Origin: Seleniivibrio woodruffii
GTDB lineage: Bacteria > Chrysiogenota > Deferribacteres > Deferribacterales > Geovibrionaceae
Reading direction: 5' to 3'
Length of the DNA stretch: 64,000 nucleotides
NCBI RefSeq assembly: GCF_029267515.1
Contig: NZ_JAJUIS010000003.1
Span: 62,001 to 126,000 of the forward strand
Made by a program: the position numbers and the translations under genes. The notes below the pieces were generated by a model that saw only the letters and a list, made by a program, of their open reading frames with translations, had not been told where the DNA came from and ran no database searches. How positions within the stretch are numbered: the first letter of the stretch is position 1; each line of letters starts with the position of its first letter. Shown one piece after another: positions 9,458 through 17,158 of the stretch.

Positions 9458-11125
9458 TCAGTCGTCGTTGTTGTCGTTTTCATCCTCTTCAACGTCGAAA
9501 CTTGGGCGCTGTAAAACGTCGATATCCTGTAATTTGCCGTCAAACTCATTCAGCAGGAGCTTAACGATGCTGTCCTGTTCGGCTTCTTTCTTGATTTTTA
9601 TGTCATGGATGGTTTCGATATGCTCTTTTTTCTCAATTATGCTTTTTTTTTTGGAATCCTGTTCCAGAACAACGGAAACTTCAGCTATTGCTGCGTATGC
9701 CTGCGGCACAATCTGGTTCAGAATGTCTATGTTCTGCTTACGTACAATATAGTCATAGTGAAACTTCTTATCGGCACTGAAACCTATGGTGAGAACGCCG
9801 CCAGTCTGCTGGACAATGTATCCGTGGCTGAGGTTTGAAGCTATCAGAGGCTGTTTGTTATCATCCAGCGTCTTCATGATATTCTGGAGCTGAACGTCTG
9901 TGGAAGAGAGCACTGGCTGCGCGGAGGTTTCCGCCTGCGGTTTCTGTATCATCGGCTGGGGTGCGGCGGGGCGTGGTGCTCCTGCAGATGCCGGTGCCGT
10001 GCCGAGGGGCACCGCCGGAGCCATGCCGGAGGTGGGGATAAGGGCGGATATGCTTGCCGCTTTGTACATCCCGAACTCGAAAACGTACTGGCTGAAACTG
10101 AAAAACTTTATATCATTCAATAGCTTCTGGAAAACCTGAAACAGTGCGAAAAGGCGCTGTTCGCTGGTTGTCTGAGCCAGAATACCGTAAAATTCGTTCT
10201 CTTTTGATGTCAGCTCGCTGTTCTCTTTCTTTGTGATTATACGCATCATAAGGTTGCGGGTGTGCTCAATGAGCGTTTCTGCGGCGAAAGTATAGTTGAT
10301 GCCTTTTGCAGTGAGTTCCGTGCATATCTGCGGGATATCCTGCGTATTCTCTTTTATGACAGCCTCAAAAAGCCTGTTGAGGATACTTTTGTCGGAATAA
10401 CCGAGAAGAAACGACGTGTTCTGTTCGTCCAGAGAGCCTCCTGTAAAGGCTATTATCTGGTCGAGAAGAGAAAGCGAGTCGCGCATACAGCCGTCGGAGT
10501 TGCGCACGACGAGGCTGAGAGCGTCCGGTTCATATGTTACGCCCTCTGTGTCCAGAGCGTTTGCAAGGCTCTTATACATGATGTCATAGGGAATCTTGTT
10601 GAAGTCGTATTTCTGGCAGCGCGAGATTATCGTTGCAGGAATACGGTGGGGGTCTGTGGTCGCCAGAATGAAGATGACGTATTCAGGCGGTTCCTCAAGG
10701 GTTTTCAGAAGCGCATTGAACGCGTGCTCGGTGAGCATGTGCACTTCATCTATTATATATACTTTGTATCTGCACTTCATGGGGAGAAAGCGTACCGCTT
10801 CGCGCAGATCGCGTATCTCATCTATGCCGCGGTTTGACGCGCCGTCTATCTCTGCAACGTCCATTGATGTGCCGTTTGTTATCTCAAGACAGTTTTCGCA
10901 CTTGTTGCATGGGTTACAGCCATCCGGATCAAGACAGTTGACAGCTTTTGCAAGAATCCTCGCCGCACTGGTTTTGCCCACGCCGCGGGGACCTGTGAAA
11001 AGATACGCGTGCACTATCCGCCCCATCTCGATGGAGTTTTTCAGGGTGGTTACGACAAACCCCTGTCCCGAAAGCTGGTCAAAATTTTGTGGTCTTAGTT
11101 TGCGTGCAAGCGCGACGTATGACAT
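9458..11125 (-). CDS. dnaX: DNA polymerase III subunits gamma/tau
   Basis: The clamp-loader ATPase of the replicase (555 residues). Walker A GPRGVGKTSAAR, a four-cysteine zinc module (CLDPDGCNPCNKCENC), Walker B DEVHML and sensor motifs are present, followed by clamp-loader domain III and a poorly conserved tail. Codons 492-494 and the first base of codon 495 form a run of ten A; reading shifts to either other frame meet a stop within four codons, which would give a gamma-like product of about 495-497 residues beside the full tau-like product. No ribosome site is visible; the best promoter places transcription start on the ATG. Usual partners recR or ebfC are not adjacent. Confidence 0.96.
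   Translation of the reverse strand: MSYVALARKLRPQNFDQLSGQGFVVTTLKNSIEMGRIVHAYLFTGPRGVGKTSAARILAKAVNCLDPDGCNPCNKCENCLEITNGTSMDVAEIDGASNRGIDEIRDLREAVRFLPMKCRYKVYIIDEVHMLTEHAFNALLKTLEEPPEYVIFILATTDPHRIPATIISRCQKYDFNKIPYDIMYKSLANALDTEGVTYEPDALSLVVRNSDGCMRDSLSLLDQIIAFTGGSLDEQNTSFLLGYSDKSILNRLFEAVIKENTQDIPQICTELTAKGINYTFAAETLIEHTRNLMMRIITKKENSELTSKENEFYGILAQTTSEQRLFALFQVFQKLLNDIKFFSFSQYVFEFGMYKAASISALIPTSGMAPAVPLGTAPASAGAPRPAAPQPMIQKPQAETSAQPVLSSTDVQLQNIMKTLDDNKQPLIASNLSHGYIVQQTGGVLTIGFSADKKFHYDYIVRKQNIDILNQIVPQAYAAIAEVSVVLEQDSKKKSIIEKKEHIETIHDIKIKKEAEQDSIVKLLLNEFDGKLQDIDVLQRPSFDVEEDENDNNDD
9643..9652 (-). other. A10 slippery run in dnaX (candidate frameshift or transcript slippage site)
   Basis: Ten consecutive A on the coding strand, in frame as Ser491-Lys-Lys-Lys-Ser495. 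A -1 shift (or one added A) gives Lys-His-Asn-stop; a +1 shift (or one lost A) gives Ala-stop. DnaX from Escherichia coli (ribosomal -1 shift) and Thermus (transcript slippage on A9) make two products in this way. Confidence 0.65.
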
Positions 11126-11131
11126 ATGTAG

Positions 11132-11160
11132 AAGTTAAAGGATGTTGGGTTATACGTCAA
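11132..11160 (-). promoter_or_regulatory. Promoter of dnaX, probably leaderless
   Basis: On the minus strand TTGACG and TAACTT are separated by exactly 17 bases, and six bases lie between the -10 box and the dnaX ATG. There is no purine-rich ribosome site in that stretch, so the transcript likely begins at the start codon. Confidence 0.55.
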
Positions 11161-11215
11161 GGAAGTTTTGACGCTTAGTTTTTTCTGCCGCCTTTTGGCG
11201 TAAATAACCGCTGCT

Positions 11216-11911
11216 CTATTTTTCTCCGACGAACATATATCCTTCTCCCCATACTGTTTTTATAAAACGGGGATATTTCGGGTCGTCGCCCAGTTTTGTC
11301 CTCAGTCTGCTTACAGTAACGTCCACCGTACGGTTAAACGCATCGCAGTCAAGCCCTTTAAGCTCGTTGAAGATTTTATCTCTGTCAAGTACCCTGTAGG
11401 GATTGCGCATCAGCATAAACAGTATCAGAAATTCCGCTCTCGTAAGTTCCAGTTCAATCCCGTCCAGAAAAGCTCTTTGGGTGCGGGTGTCTGCTGCCAG
11501 TCTGCCGTGATTAATCTCTGATGGTGCTGTTTGTTCAGTTGGTTTTATTTCGACCCTTTTCAATATGGAAGATATTCTCGCCACAAGTTCACGCGGTTCG
11601 AAAGGTTTCGGGAGGTAGTCGTCCGCCCCGACCTCCAGTCCGGCAATTCTGTCCTCAACATCGCCTCTGGCGGAAAGAATTATCACCGGAGTGTCCCATG
11701 TCCTGCGTATCCGTTTGCACAGCTCAAAACCGTTCATTTTGGGCATCATTACGTCCAGGATGATTATAGAGGTCGAAGACGTTCTGAGATGGTCTTCAAC
11801 CTTTGTCGGGTCGTTGATGCTGTCGGCAGTATATGAAAACTCTGCCAAATACCTTGAAAGCATACGGCAGAGTTTGATGTCGTCGTCGACTATCAGTATC
11901 CTGTTCTGCAT
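11216..11911 (-). CDS. OmpR-family response regulator
   Basis: A 231-residue regulator with an N-terminal receiver domain (acidic pocket Asp9-Asp10-Asp11, phosphoacceptor Asp53 in IIILDVMMPK, Lys102 in YLPKPF) and a C-terminal winged helix that ends with VDVTVSRLRTKLGDDP and KTVWGEGYMF, diagnostic of the OmpR/PhoB class. It is the third gene of a minus-strand operon after a membrane kinase and a small PAS-like protein, so the kinase is its probable partner. GGTGA lies before the ATG. The controlled genes are not evident from the sequence. Confidence 0.95.
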   Translation of the reverse strand: MQNRILIVDDDIKLCRMLSRYLAEFSYTADSINDPTKVEDHLRTSSTSIIILDVMMPKMNGFELCKRIRRTWDTPVIILSARGDVEDRIAGLEVGADDYLPKPFEPRELVARISSILKRVEIKPTEQTAPSEINHGRLAADTRTQRAFLDGIELELTRAEFLILFMLMRNPYRVLDRDKIFNELKGLDCDAFNRTVDVTVSRLRTKLGDDPKYPRFIKTVWGEGYMFVGEK

Positions 11912-11998
11912 ATTTCACCAATAAGCGTAAAAACAACCATGGCAATAAATATAGCCGCTGTAAAGCAGAATACAACGATTTTCGTCCTTTTCACGCGT

Positions 11999-12367
11999 CT
12001 ATCCGAGCTGTCTGCATTTTTCTACATCGGCATATTCTGTTATGTCGTTTCCGAAATGCACCATATATTCACCTTCGATAGGAATCCAGTAGCCGTCGCT
12101 GACAATCTCTGTATCGGAGAGATAGCATACCTTTCTGACGGCTTTCCCTGTTTTTCTGGCTTCTGCGGCGCGGCAAAGTTTGTGGTTTCCTCCGTTCAAT
12201 GATGAGCATTTAATTCCGGTGCTAACGCCGAGAGACGCGCACATCTTGTTCACTGCAACTATTTCGTGTTTGTAAGTGATCAGCATGACAGGTGAGGGAA
12301 AGGTTCCCCACATAAGATTGAACGCATCCACAACATCTTCTTTTGTTCTTTGCTTTGAAATTTCCAT
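11999..12367 (-). CDS. Small PAS-like protein with clustered cysteines
   Basis: A 122-residue soluble protein made of little more than one PAS-like fold (FPSPVMLITYKHEIVAVNKM at the start, WIPIEGEYMVHFGNDITEY at the end). It carries five cysteines, four in the centre: Cys43, Cys54, Cys65 and Cys81, with His62 in a C-x7-H-x2-C arrangement. Such spacing could bind a metal or act as a redox switch; this is inference. It has its own ribosome site (AGGAG) and sits between the kinase gene (10 bases upstream) and the response regulator gene (87 bases downstream), so it may sense a signal for, or modulate, that two-component pair. I do not recognise a named family. Confidence 0.7.
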   Translation of the reverse strand: MEISKQRTKEDVVDAFNLMWGTFPSPVMLITYKHEIVAVNKMCASLGVSTGIKCSSLNGGNHKLCRAAEARKTGKAVRKVCYLSDTEIVSDGYWIPIEGEYMVHFGNDITEYADVEKCRQLG

Positions 12368-12377
12368 TTATTTCTCC

Positions 12378-13676
12378 TTAATTTTTTATAAGCAGGGGCG
12401 GCAGAGTGAAAACAACTTCAGTTCCGACACTCTCTTCACTTTTCACGGTTATCGTTCCTCCGTGCATTTCCACGATTTTTTTGCATAAACTTAAACCAAG
12501 CCCGTAGCCTGTGTTGCGTGTTCTCGCCGAGTCTGATCTATAGAACGGTTCAAAGATGAAAGGCAGATCTTTTGCCGGGATACCCTGCCCCTTGTCCCTG
12601 ACGGATACTGTGAGTCCGTCTGCATCTGCGGACAATTGCAGAAGTACCGGTTCGTGCGAATTGACAGAGTATTTGACTGCGTTCTCAAGCAGGTTATTCA
12701 GCAGGCTTTCCATCATAAGACTGTTTGCGCAGAGTTTTATGCCGTCACCAATATTCGCTTGTATCTTACCGCCCATAGATGCGAATCTGCGGACACATCT
12801 TTCTGCCAGAGCTGAAAAATCAACGGAATCCATTTCTAAGGCTTTGTCGCCGATACCAAGTCTTGCGGACTCCAGAACCTTGCCTGTCAGCGTTTCCATG
12901 CTCATGATGTCTTCAATCAGCGACTGTTTCAGTTCATTGTCTTCAACCATATCCGCAGCAACACGCATACTGGTGAGCGGTGTCCGCAGCTCGTGGCTGA
13001 CATCTGCCAGAAGTTGTTCGCGTGAACGTATTGCCCGCTCGATATCTGCCGTAAGTTCGTTGAACATGCAGCAGAGCTGCGCCAGTTCATCTTTTCCCTT
13101 ATGAAGTATCTTGTGACCGTAGTTACCTTTTTTTACCTCTTCAATGGCGGCAAACATTTTTCTGACGGGCGAAAGCATCTTTCCTATGAAAAACAGCAGA
13201 CCGAACAGCATAACCACCACCATGCCGCAGAGTATGAACAGGAGTATCCTCAATCCGCTTATTTCACCCTTTTCGGGTGACATGAGAAGTGTAAGCGATC
13301 CATTGTCTGTTGCGCTGATTATTCTGGTATATCCGTGAGCTGACGCGATGGATAAACCGTCTTTATCATAAAATTTAAAAAGTTTTCTGTCGTTGAAATC
13401 ATCCTTAAAAATTCCTGCCGTCCACGACCCTGCCGGAGATTCGTACTTCGCAAAGAGTTTCGCGCGCGTTGCAATCGCCTCAGCATTTGCCTTCTGCGGC
13501 GGATTGCCGACGTCTTTTACCAAATATTTTACGTAATCGGTGAAGTTTGAGCGTGTTCTGGTGTCCGTTGTTATGGAGTAATAATGAAACGCTCCGAAAA
13601 ACGCAAAATTAAGTATCAGTGCTGCAAAAGAGGTGAGCACAGCCATTTTTGTAAAAAGCGAGTTTATCCTGGGCAT
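12378..13676 (-). CDS. Membrane sensor histidine kinase (partner of the OmpR regulator)
   Basis: About 432 residues: membrane helix near residues 9-32, periplasmic domain of roughly 110 residues, second helix (LRILLFILCGMVVVMLFGLL), HAMP, phosphoacceptor site DVSHELRTPLTSMRV and an ATPase domain with NLLENAVKYS, VRDKGQGIP and RNTGYGLGLSLCKK. This is a classic EnvZ/BaeS-like layout and differs from the HQWRQPLN kinases elsewhere in the window. Two starts are possible: ATG at 13676 with AGGAG nine bases upstream, chosen here, or ATG at 13703, which has no ribosome site but lies six bases after a TATACT box. First gene of the kinase/PAS/regulator operon. Confidence 0.93.
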   Translation of the reverse strand: MPRINSLFTKMAVLTSFAALILNFAFFGAFHYYSITTDTRTRSNFTDYVKYLVKDVGNPPQKANAEAIATRAKLFAKYESPAGSWTAGIFKDDFNDRKLFKFYDKDGLSIASAHGYTRIISATDNGSLTLLMSPEKGEISGLRILLFILCGMVVVMLFGLLFFIGKMLSPVRKMFAAIEEVKKGNYGHKILHKGKDELAQLCCMFNELTADIERAIRSREQLLADVSHELRTPLTSMRVAADMVEDNELKQSLIEDIMSMETLTGKVLESARLGIGDKALEMDSVDFSALAERCVRRFASMGGKIQANIGDGIKLCANSLMMESLLNNLLENAVKYSVNSHEPVLLQLSADADGLTVSVRDKGQGIPAKDLPFIFEPFYRSDSARTRNTGYGLGLSLCKKIVEMHGGTITVKSEESVGTEVVFTLPPLLIKN

Positions 13677-13797
13677 CAGAGTTATCTCCTGCCGGTATTT
13701 CATGATGTCAGTATACGAAAAAAAGCACGGCAGGTGTGTTCAAAATTGTGTTGAATTGTAACAGGTTGTAGCAGCAGATGTTGGGATGGATAATAGA

Positions 13798-13821
13798 AAA
13801 GCCCTGCATGAGCAGGGCTTT
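13798..13821 (-). terminator. Terminator behind the IclR gene
   Basis: A perfect 10-bp stem (aaagccctgc / gcagggcttt) with a 4-base loop; on the minus strand the second arm runs into a short T tract. It lies downstream of the IclR gene and upstream of the kinase operon, separating the two. Confidence 0.85.
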
Positions 13822-13854
13822 GTAGTCATTGTCTCTTACAGTTCAGCTATAATC

Positions 13855-14643
13855 TTATAACTCGTGGTAGCCGAGGCGTTTAGAGATCTCCCGTGCATAT
13901 TTTCTTGCGATGGGGAGAATCTCTTTTTCCATGCGCTGATCGGTCATTCTGCAAGCGGGACCTGTAACGGACAGAGCCGCCACGGGTACGCCCAGATAGT
14001 CTTTAACCGGAACCGCTATGCAGCGGACACGGGGTTCGAACTCCTCGTTGTCGAAGGCATAGTTGTCCACAGCCACCTTTTTCAGTTCTTTTTTAAGAAC
14101 GGGAAGAGATGTGATTGTGTTATCTGTGTATCGTTTGAGCCTTGCGCCCATGTAAATCTTGTTTATCTCCTCTTCGGAAGAGAACGCGAGCTGAACTTTG
14201 CCGATAGCTGTGCAGTATGCCGGAACATCCTTTCCAACACGGGATACTACGCGCACGGGCAGATTTGTTTCCGCAATGTCAAGGTAAATGACGTTTCCTT
14301 CGCGCAGGATGCCGATATATACGGATTCATTAACATCTGAAACTATTTTTTCCATAAACGGACGCGCAAGTTTTAAAATTCCGAGTTTGTTAACAAACTT
14401 TTGTCCGAGATTGAATATGCCTATACCGAGACGGTAGTTTTCGGTATTGAGATTTTGTTCGATATATCCCCGCGAAGCGAGAGTCGCCAGCAGTCTGAAC
14501 ACATTGTTTTTGTGCAGCCCGAGCGATTTACTGAGCTCAGTGACACCGAATTCGTCTTTATTTTCAGCATTGCGGAAAACCTCGAACAGTTGTAATGCGT
14601 GGTAAACTGACTGGACAGGTTTTACATCCGGCTTATATCCCAT
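13855..14643 (-). CDS. IclR-family transcriptional regulator
   Basis: A 262-residue regulator with an N-terminal winged helix (ELSKSLGLHKNNVFRLLATL) and a C-terminal GAF-like effector domain with YCTAIGKVQLAFSS and VRCIAVPVKDYLGVPVAALSVTGP, typical of IclR. These proteins usually control catabolic genes for aromatic or small organic acids; no such operon is adjacent, so its targets are unknown. AAGGAG lies eight bases before the ATG. It is transcribed away from the glycosyltransferase gene, with about 200 bases of AT-rich DNA between that could carry shared control sites. Confidence 0.94.
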   Translation of the reverse strand: MGYKPDVKPVQSVYHALQLFEVFRNAENKDEFGVTELSKSLGLHKNNVFRLLATLASRGYIEQNLNTENYRLGIGIFNLGQKFVNKLGILKLARPFMEKIVSDVNESVYIGILREGNVIYLDIAETNLPVRVVSRVGKDVPAYCTAIGKVQLAFSSEEEINKIYMGARLKRYTDNTITSLPVLKKELKKVAVDNYAFDNEEFEPRVRCIAVPVKDYLGVPVAALSVTGPACRMTDQRMEKEILPIARKYAREISKRLGYHEL

Positions 14644-14793
14644 AGAAGCGCTCCTTTTTGCCTTGTTCGCGAATAAAGTAGAAAAACGTTATAATATTTG
14701 GCTGTATCTTTAGCAAGAGTAAACCACAGTTTTGTAAATTAAGAAAGTGAAATTTAAATTTTTTTGGTGAAATTTACTTTAATAAACAAATTC

Positions 14794-14823
14794 TTGTATA
14801 TTCGGCACCTCTGTTGATATAAT
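14794..14823 (+). promoter_or_regulatory. Promoter of the glycosyltransferase-lpxK operon
   Basis: TTGTAT and a perfect TATAAT are spaced by 18 bases; GAGG sits between them and the ATG at 14842. Confidence 0.6.
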
Positions 14824-14841
14824 CCCCCGATGTGAGGATAT

Positions 14842-15618
14842 ATGAACGATGAAAAACTGCCCGTTTCGGCGGCGCTCATCTCCTTTAACGAGGAGGCGAA
14901 CATAGAAAGAACTTTGAAAGCGGTGCTTCCGTTTGTTTCAGAGGTGATTATCGTTGACTCGCACTCTTCGGACCGAACGGCGGAGATTGCCCGCGGGCTT
15001 GGCGCAAAAGTTTATGATGAGGACTGGAAGGGGCACATTGCCCAGAAGAACTCGGCTCTGGAAAAATGCACTATGCCATGGGTGCTCTGTCTGGACTGCG
15101 ATGAGGTTGTTGACGGAAACCTCCGCAGCGATATCGAAAACGCGGTGCGGACAGGTGAACTGGAAGGTTACTCCGTTAACCGCATGACATTTTACATGGG
15201 GAGATTTCTGAAATATTCGTGGCAGCCTGACTGGAAACTGCGTCTGGTGAAGCGTTCTGCGGAACCCGTATGGGCAGGGTACGACCCCCATGACGTTCTG
15301 ACTATTAAAGGCAGCACAGGAAAACTGGGCGGCGGATATCTCCTGCACTATTCATATAAGGATACGTTCGACCACTATCAGCGGCTTGTTAAATATTCGA
15401 AGATAGCCGCGCAGTCCTATTATAATAACGGTAAGCGGTTCAGCTATTTTGATTTATTGACGAAGCCGGTTTTTGCATTCGTCAAAAAATATCTGCTGAA
15501 AGGCGGTTTCAGGGACGGTTTCGCCGGATTTGCAGTGGCGGTCAGTTCGTTTATATACGTTTATCTCAAATATTTGTTTTTAAAAGAAATTCAGGACGGC
15601 AAAAAGAAAAATGGCTAA
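14842..15618 (+). CDS. Family 2 glycosyltransferase, LPS core type (WaaE/KdtX-like)
   Basis: A 258-residue GT-A fold glycosyltransferase. The N-terminus has the nucleotide-sugar site ALISFNEEANIERTL and VIIVDSHSSDRTAEIA, and the metal-binding LCLDCDEVVD. The C-terminal YLLHYSYKDTFDHYQRLVKYS block and a hydrophobic C-terminal segment match the LPS core/WaaE-like subgroup, which works at the inner face of the cytoplasmic membrane. It overlaps lpxK by eight bases, which supports a role in lipid A-core assembly. The exact sugar and acceptor cannot be read from sequence. Confidence 0.9.
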   Translation: MNDEKLPVSAALISFNEEANIERTLKAVLPFVSEVIIVDSHSSDRTAEIARGLGAKVYDEDWKGHIAQKNSALEKCTMPWVLCLDCDEVVDGNLRSDIENAVRTGELEGYSVNRMTFYMGRFLKYSWQPDWKLRLVKRSAEPVWAGYDPHDVLTIKGSTGKLGGGYLLHYSYKDTFDHYQRLVKYSKIAAQSYYNNGKRFSYFDLLTKPVFAFVKKYLLKGGFRDGFAGFAVAVSSFIYVYLKYLFLKEIQDGKKKNG

Positions 15619-16507
15619 AATAATATCTGTGGGCAATATCTCTCTGGGCGGAACAGGCAAAACGCCCTTTACAATAATGATAGCGAATCATTTTCTGGCA
15701 CAGGGGAAAAAGGTCTGCATACTTTCCAGAGGTTACAGAGGCAAAATAGGCTACGACACCCATGTGATAAGCAACGGCGAAGAGGTGCTTGTCGGTGCGG
15801 AACTGGCGGCTGACGAACCGTATATGATAGCTGTGAACTGCCCCGGAGCAATCGTTATAACTGGGAAAGAACGCGTTAAATCCTTTGAATATGCCGAGCG
15901 CGAATTTGCGCCTGACATATATATATTGGACGATGGGTTTCAGCATAAAAGGATGAAGAGGGATATCGATATATGCCTGCTCGACCATAAACGCCCTGTT
16001 TCAACGGGGTGGATGTTCCCTTTCGGATATCTGCGGGAACCCGCATCGGCTATATCAAGGGCGGACATAGTGGTGTTCACCCGCGCGGAGAATGATTCCA
16101 TACCGGAAAAAACAGCAAAATACGTTGACGGAAAACCTGTTTTTTTCAGTGACATAGAGTTCACAGGGTTCTATAACGAAAACGGGAAAATTGAGGACGA
16201 CCTCAGAGGTAAGGACGTTCTGGCTTTTGCAGGTATCGCATCTCCCTATAAGTTTTTCGCGTTTCTCAAAAAGCTGGGCTTAAACATCGCAAGCAAAAAG
16301 ATATTCGGCGATCATCACAGATACCTTGACCGTGAAGGATACAGTATGATGAAAAAGGCGAAAGATCTTGAGCTTGACTATCTGGTGACGACTGAGAAGG
16401 ATTATATAAAACTCACGGACGATATGAAAAAGGATACCGTTTACACAAAGATAGATATCAACCTCCGCAACAGGGAGCGGTTCTTTCAGATACTTGATAT
16501 GAGATAG
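15611..16507 (+). CDS. lpxK: Tetraacyldisaccharide 4'-kinase, short form
   Basis: LpxK adds the 4'-phosphate to the lipid A precursor on the inner leaflet of the cytoplasmic membrane. The P-loop GNISLGGTGKTP, KVCILSRGYRG and the DDGFQHKRMKRD block are all present. It has 298 residues, about 30 fewer than the Escherichia coli enzyme, and the P-loop begins near residue 8 where the family normally has a membrane-anchoring N-terminal helix of about 40-50 residues first. An in-frame stop at 15581 rules out an upstream start, so the missing anchor is real. The reading frame overlaps the glycosyltransferase, and the ribosome site is weak, suggesting translational coupling. Confidence 0.93.
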   Translation: MAKIISVGNISLGGTGKTPFTIMIANHFLAQGKKVCILSRGYRGKIGYDTHVISNGEEVLVGAELAADEPYMIAVNCPGAIVITGKERVKSFEYAEREFAPDIYILDDGFQHKRMKRDIDICLLDHKRPVSTGWMFPFGYLREPASAISRADIVVFTRAENDSIPEKTAKYVDGKPVFFSDIEFTGFYNENGKIEDDLRGKDVLAFAGIASPYKFFAFLKKLGLNIASKKIFGDHHRYLDREGYSMMKKAKDLELDYLVTTEKDYIKLTDDMKKDTVYTKIDINLRNRERFFQILDMR

Positions 16508-16510
16508 AGG

Positions 16511-16688
16511 GACAGACTGTTTCACCCCTGCTGGGTAGAATCGCCTTTGAGGGCGGAGCAATCTGCATCACATAAAATTTTCTGTGTCATCTATAATGCT
16601 AAAGACATCAGATCGCGTCGTCGCGTGGCTTCTCGCGAAGACGGCTGTCGTCTCTGCGAATCCCATAGGGGTGAAGCAGTCTCAGCCT
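16511..16688. repeat. Intergenic element with terminal inverted repeats
   Basis: The ends (16513-16543 and 16656-16687) are imperfect inverted repeats around AGACTGYTTCACCCCT, enclosing about 110 bases. The right half contains gacgacgcgatctgat (reverse strand) and TCGCAGAGACG, both found again near 57549-57617, and GAGACTGCTTC, found again at 49256. It resembles a small non-coding dispersed repeat, possibly a MITE-like element. No protein is encoded. Confidence 0.6.
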
Positions 16689-16723
16689 TTCGTATGTGTA
16701 ATTATTTATGGTGTATGTTTTCT

Positions 16724-16775
16724 ATGGATGGAAGAAATTTCGGAATAAATGGACATGAAAAAGCCCCCGCACCGC
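16724..16775. repeat. 52-bp direct repeat, copy 1
   Basis: A 52-base sequence identical to 16893-16944. It ends with a GC-rich block that in copy 2 forms one arm of a terminator. A small hairpin (ggtttc/gaaacc) follows within 30 bases. Confidence 0.85.
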
Positions 16776-16892
16776 TATTTAACAGGTTTCAGGAAGAAAC
16801 CCGCGAGGGAGTGAAATCAGGTTTACCTGATTGAACGTACGGAGCGTGAGCGAAGGGAGGCATTGCCGACCAGAGCGTTGCGAAATTTCTCC

Positions 16893-16944
16893 ATGGATGG
16901 AAGAAATTTCGGAATAAATGGACATGAAAAAGCCCCCGCACCGC
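16893..16944. repeat. 52-bp direct repeat, copy 2
   Basis: Identical to 16724-16775, 169 bases further on. The copies flank a segment with a perfect aatcaggt/acctgatt inverted repeat (16815-16834 region). Confidence 0.85.
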
Positions 16945-16978
16945 CTTGAGAACCAAGACCGTTTTTAACGGGGGCTTT
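16929..16978. terminator. Long-loop GC-rich hairpin, terminator-like on both strands
   Basis: aaagcccccg pairs with cgggggcttt across a 30-base loop that itself can fold (CTTG/CAAG). On the minus strand the hairpin is followed by five T, on the plus strand by three. It may end transcripts from the Cas2-like gene (minus) or from lpxK (plus). Confidence 0.55.
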
Positions 16979-17158
16979 GTTGAACTGAGGTATTAATCTT
17001 CTTACCTCCTGATTTATTTTAACAACCGTGCTGAGCTTCCTTTTCACACGAGACTTTATAAGCGTCTCCCACTTTTTTGCCCGCGTTGGTTGATAACTCT
17101 AACATAATACCGGATTCATTTTATGCAAGAGGAAAAGTTACATTTTTCTGACAGTCGC

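Larger units (their letters stand above)
16508..17158. other. 650-base gap without a convincing gene
   Basis: The stretch holds the inverted-repeat element, both copies of the 52-bp direct repeat and the GC-rich hairpin listed separately. Short open frames on either strand run through the repeats, lack ribosome sites and resemble no protein I know. The last 180 bases before 17159 show nothing recognisable. Confidence 0.6.

Noticed and set aside
10596-11138. A 180-codon plus-strand frame opposite dnaX
   Set aside because: Entirely antisense to the conserved ATPase core of dnaX.
11155-11184. Terminator behind the OmpR regulator (cgtcaa/ttgacg hairpin with T run)
   Set aside because: The T run is on the plus strand while both flanking genes are on the minus strand; the arm TTGACG is better explained as the dnaX -35 box.
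16547-16834. A 95-codon frame in the repeat-rich gap
   Set aside because: It runs through the inverted-repeat element and one 52-bp repeat, has no ribosome site and no known similarity.
16823-17047. A 74-codon minus-strand frame in the same gap
   Set aside because: Covers repeat copy 2 and the long-loop hairpin; composition follows the repeats, not a protein.
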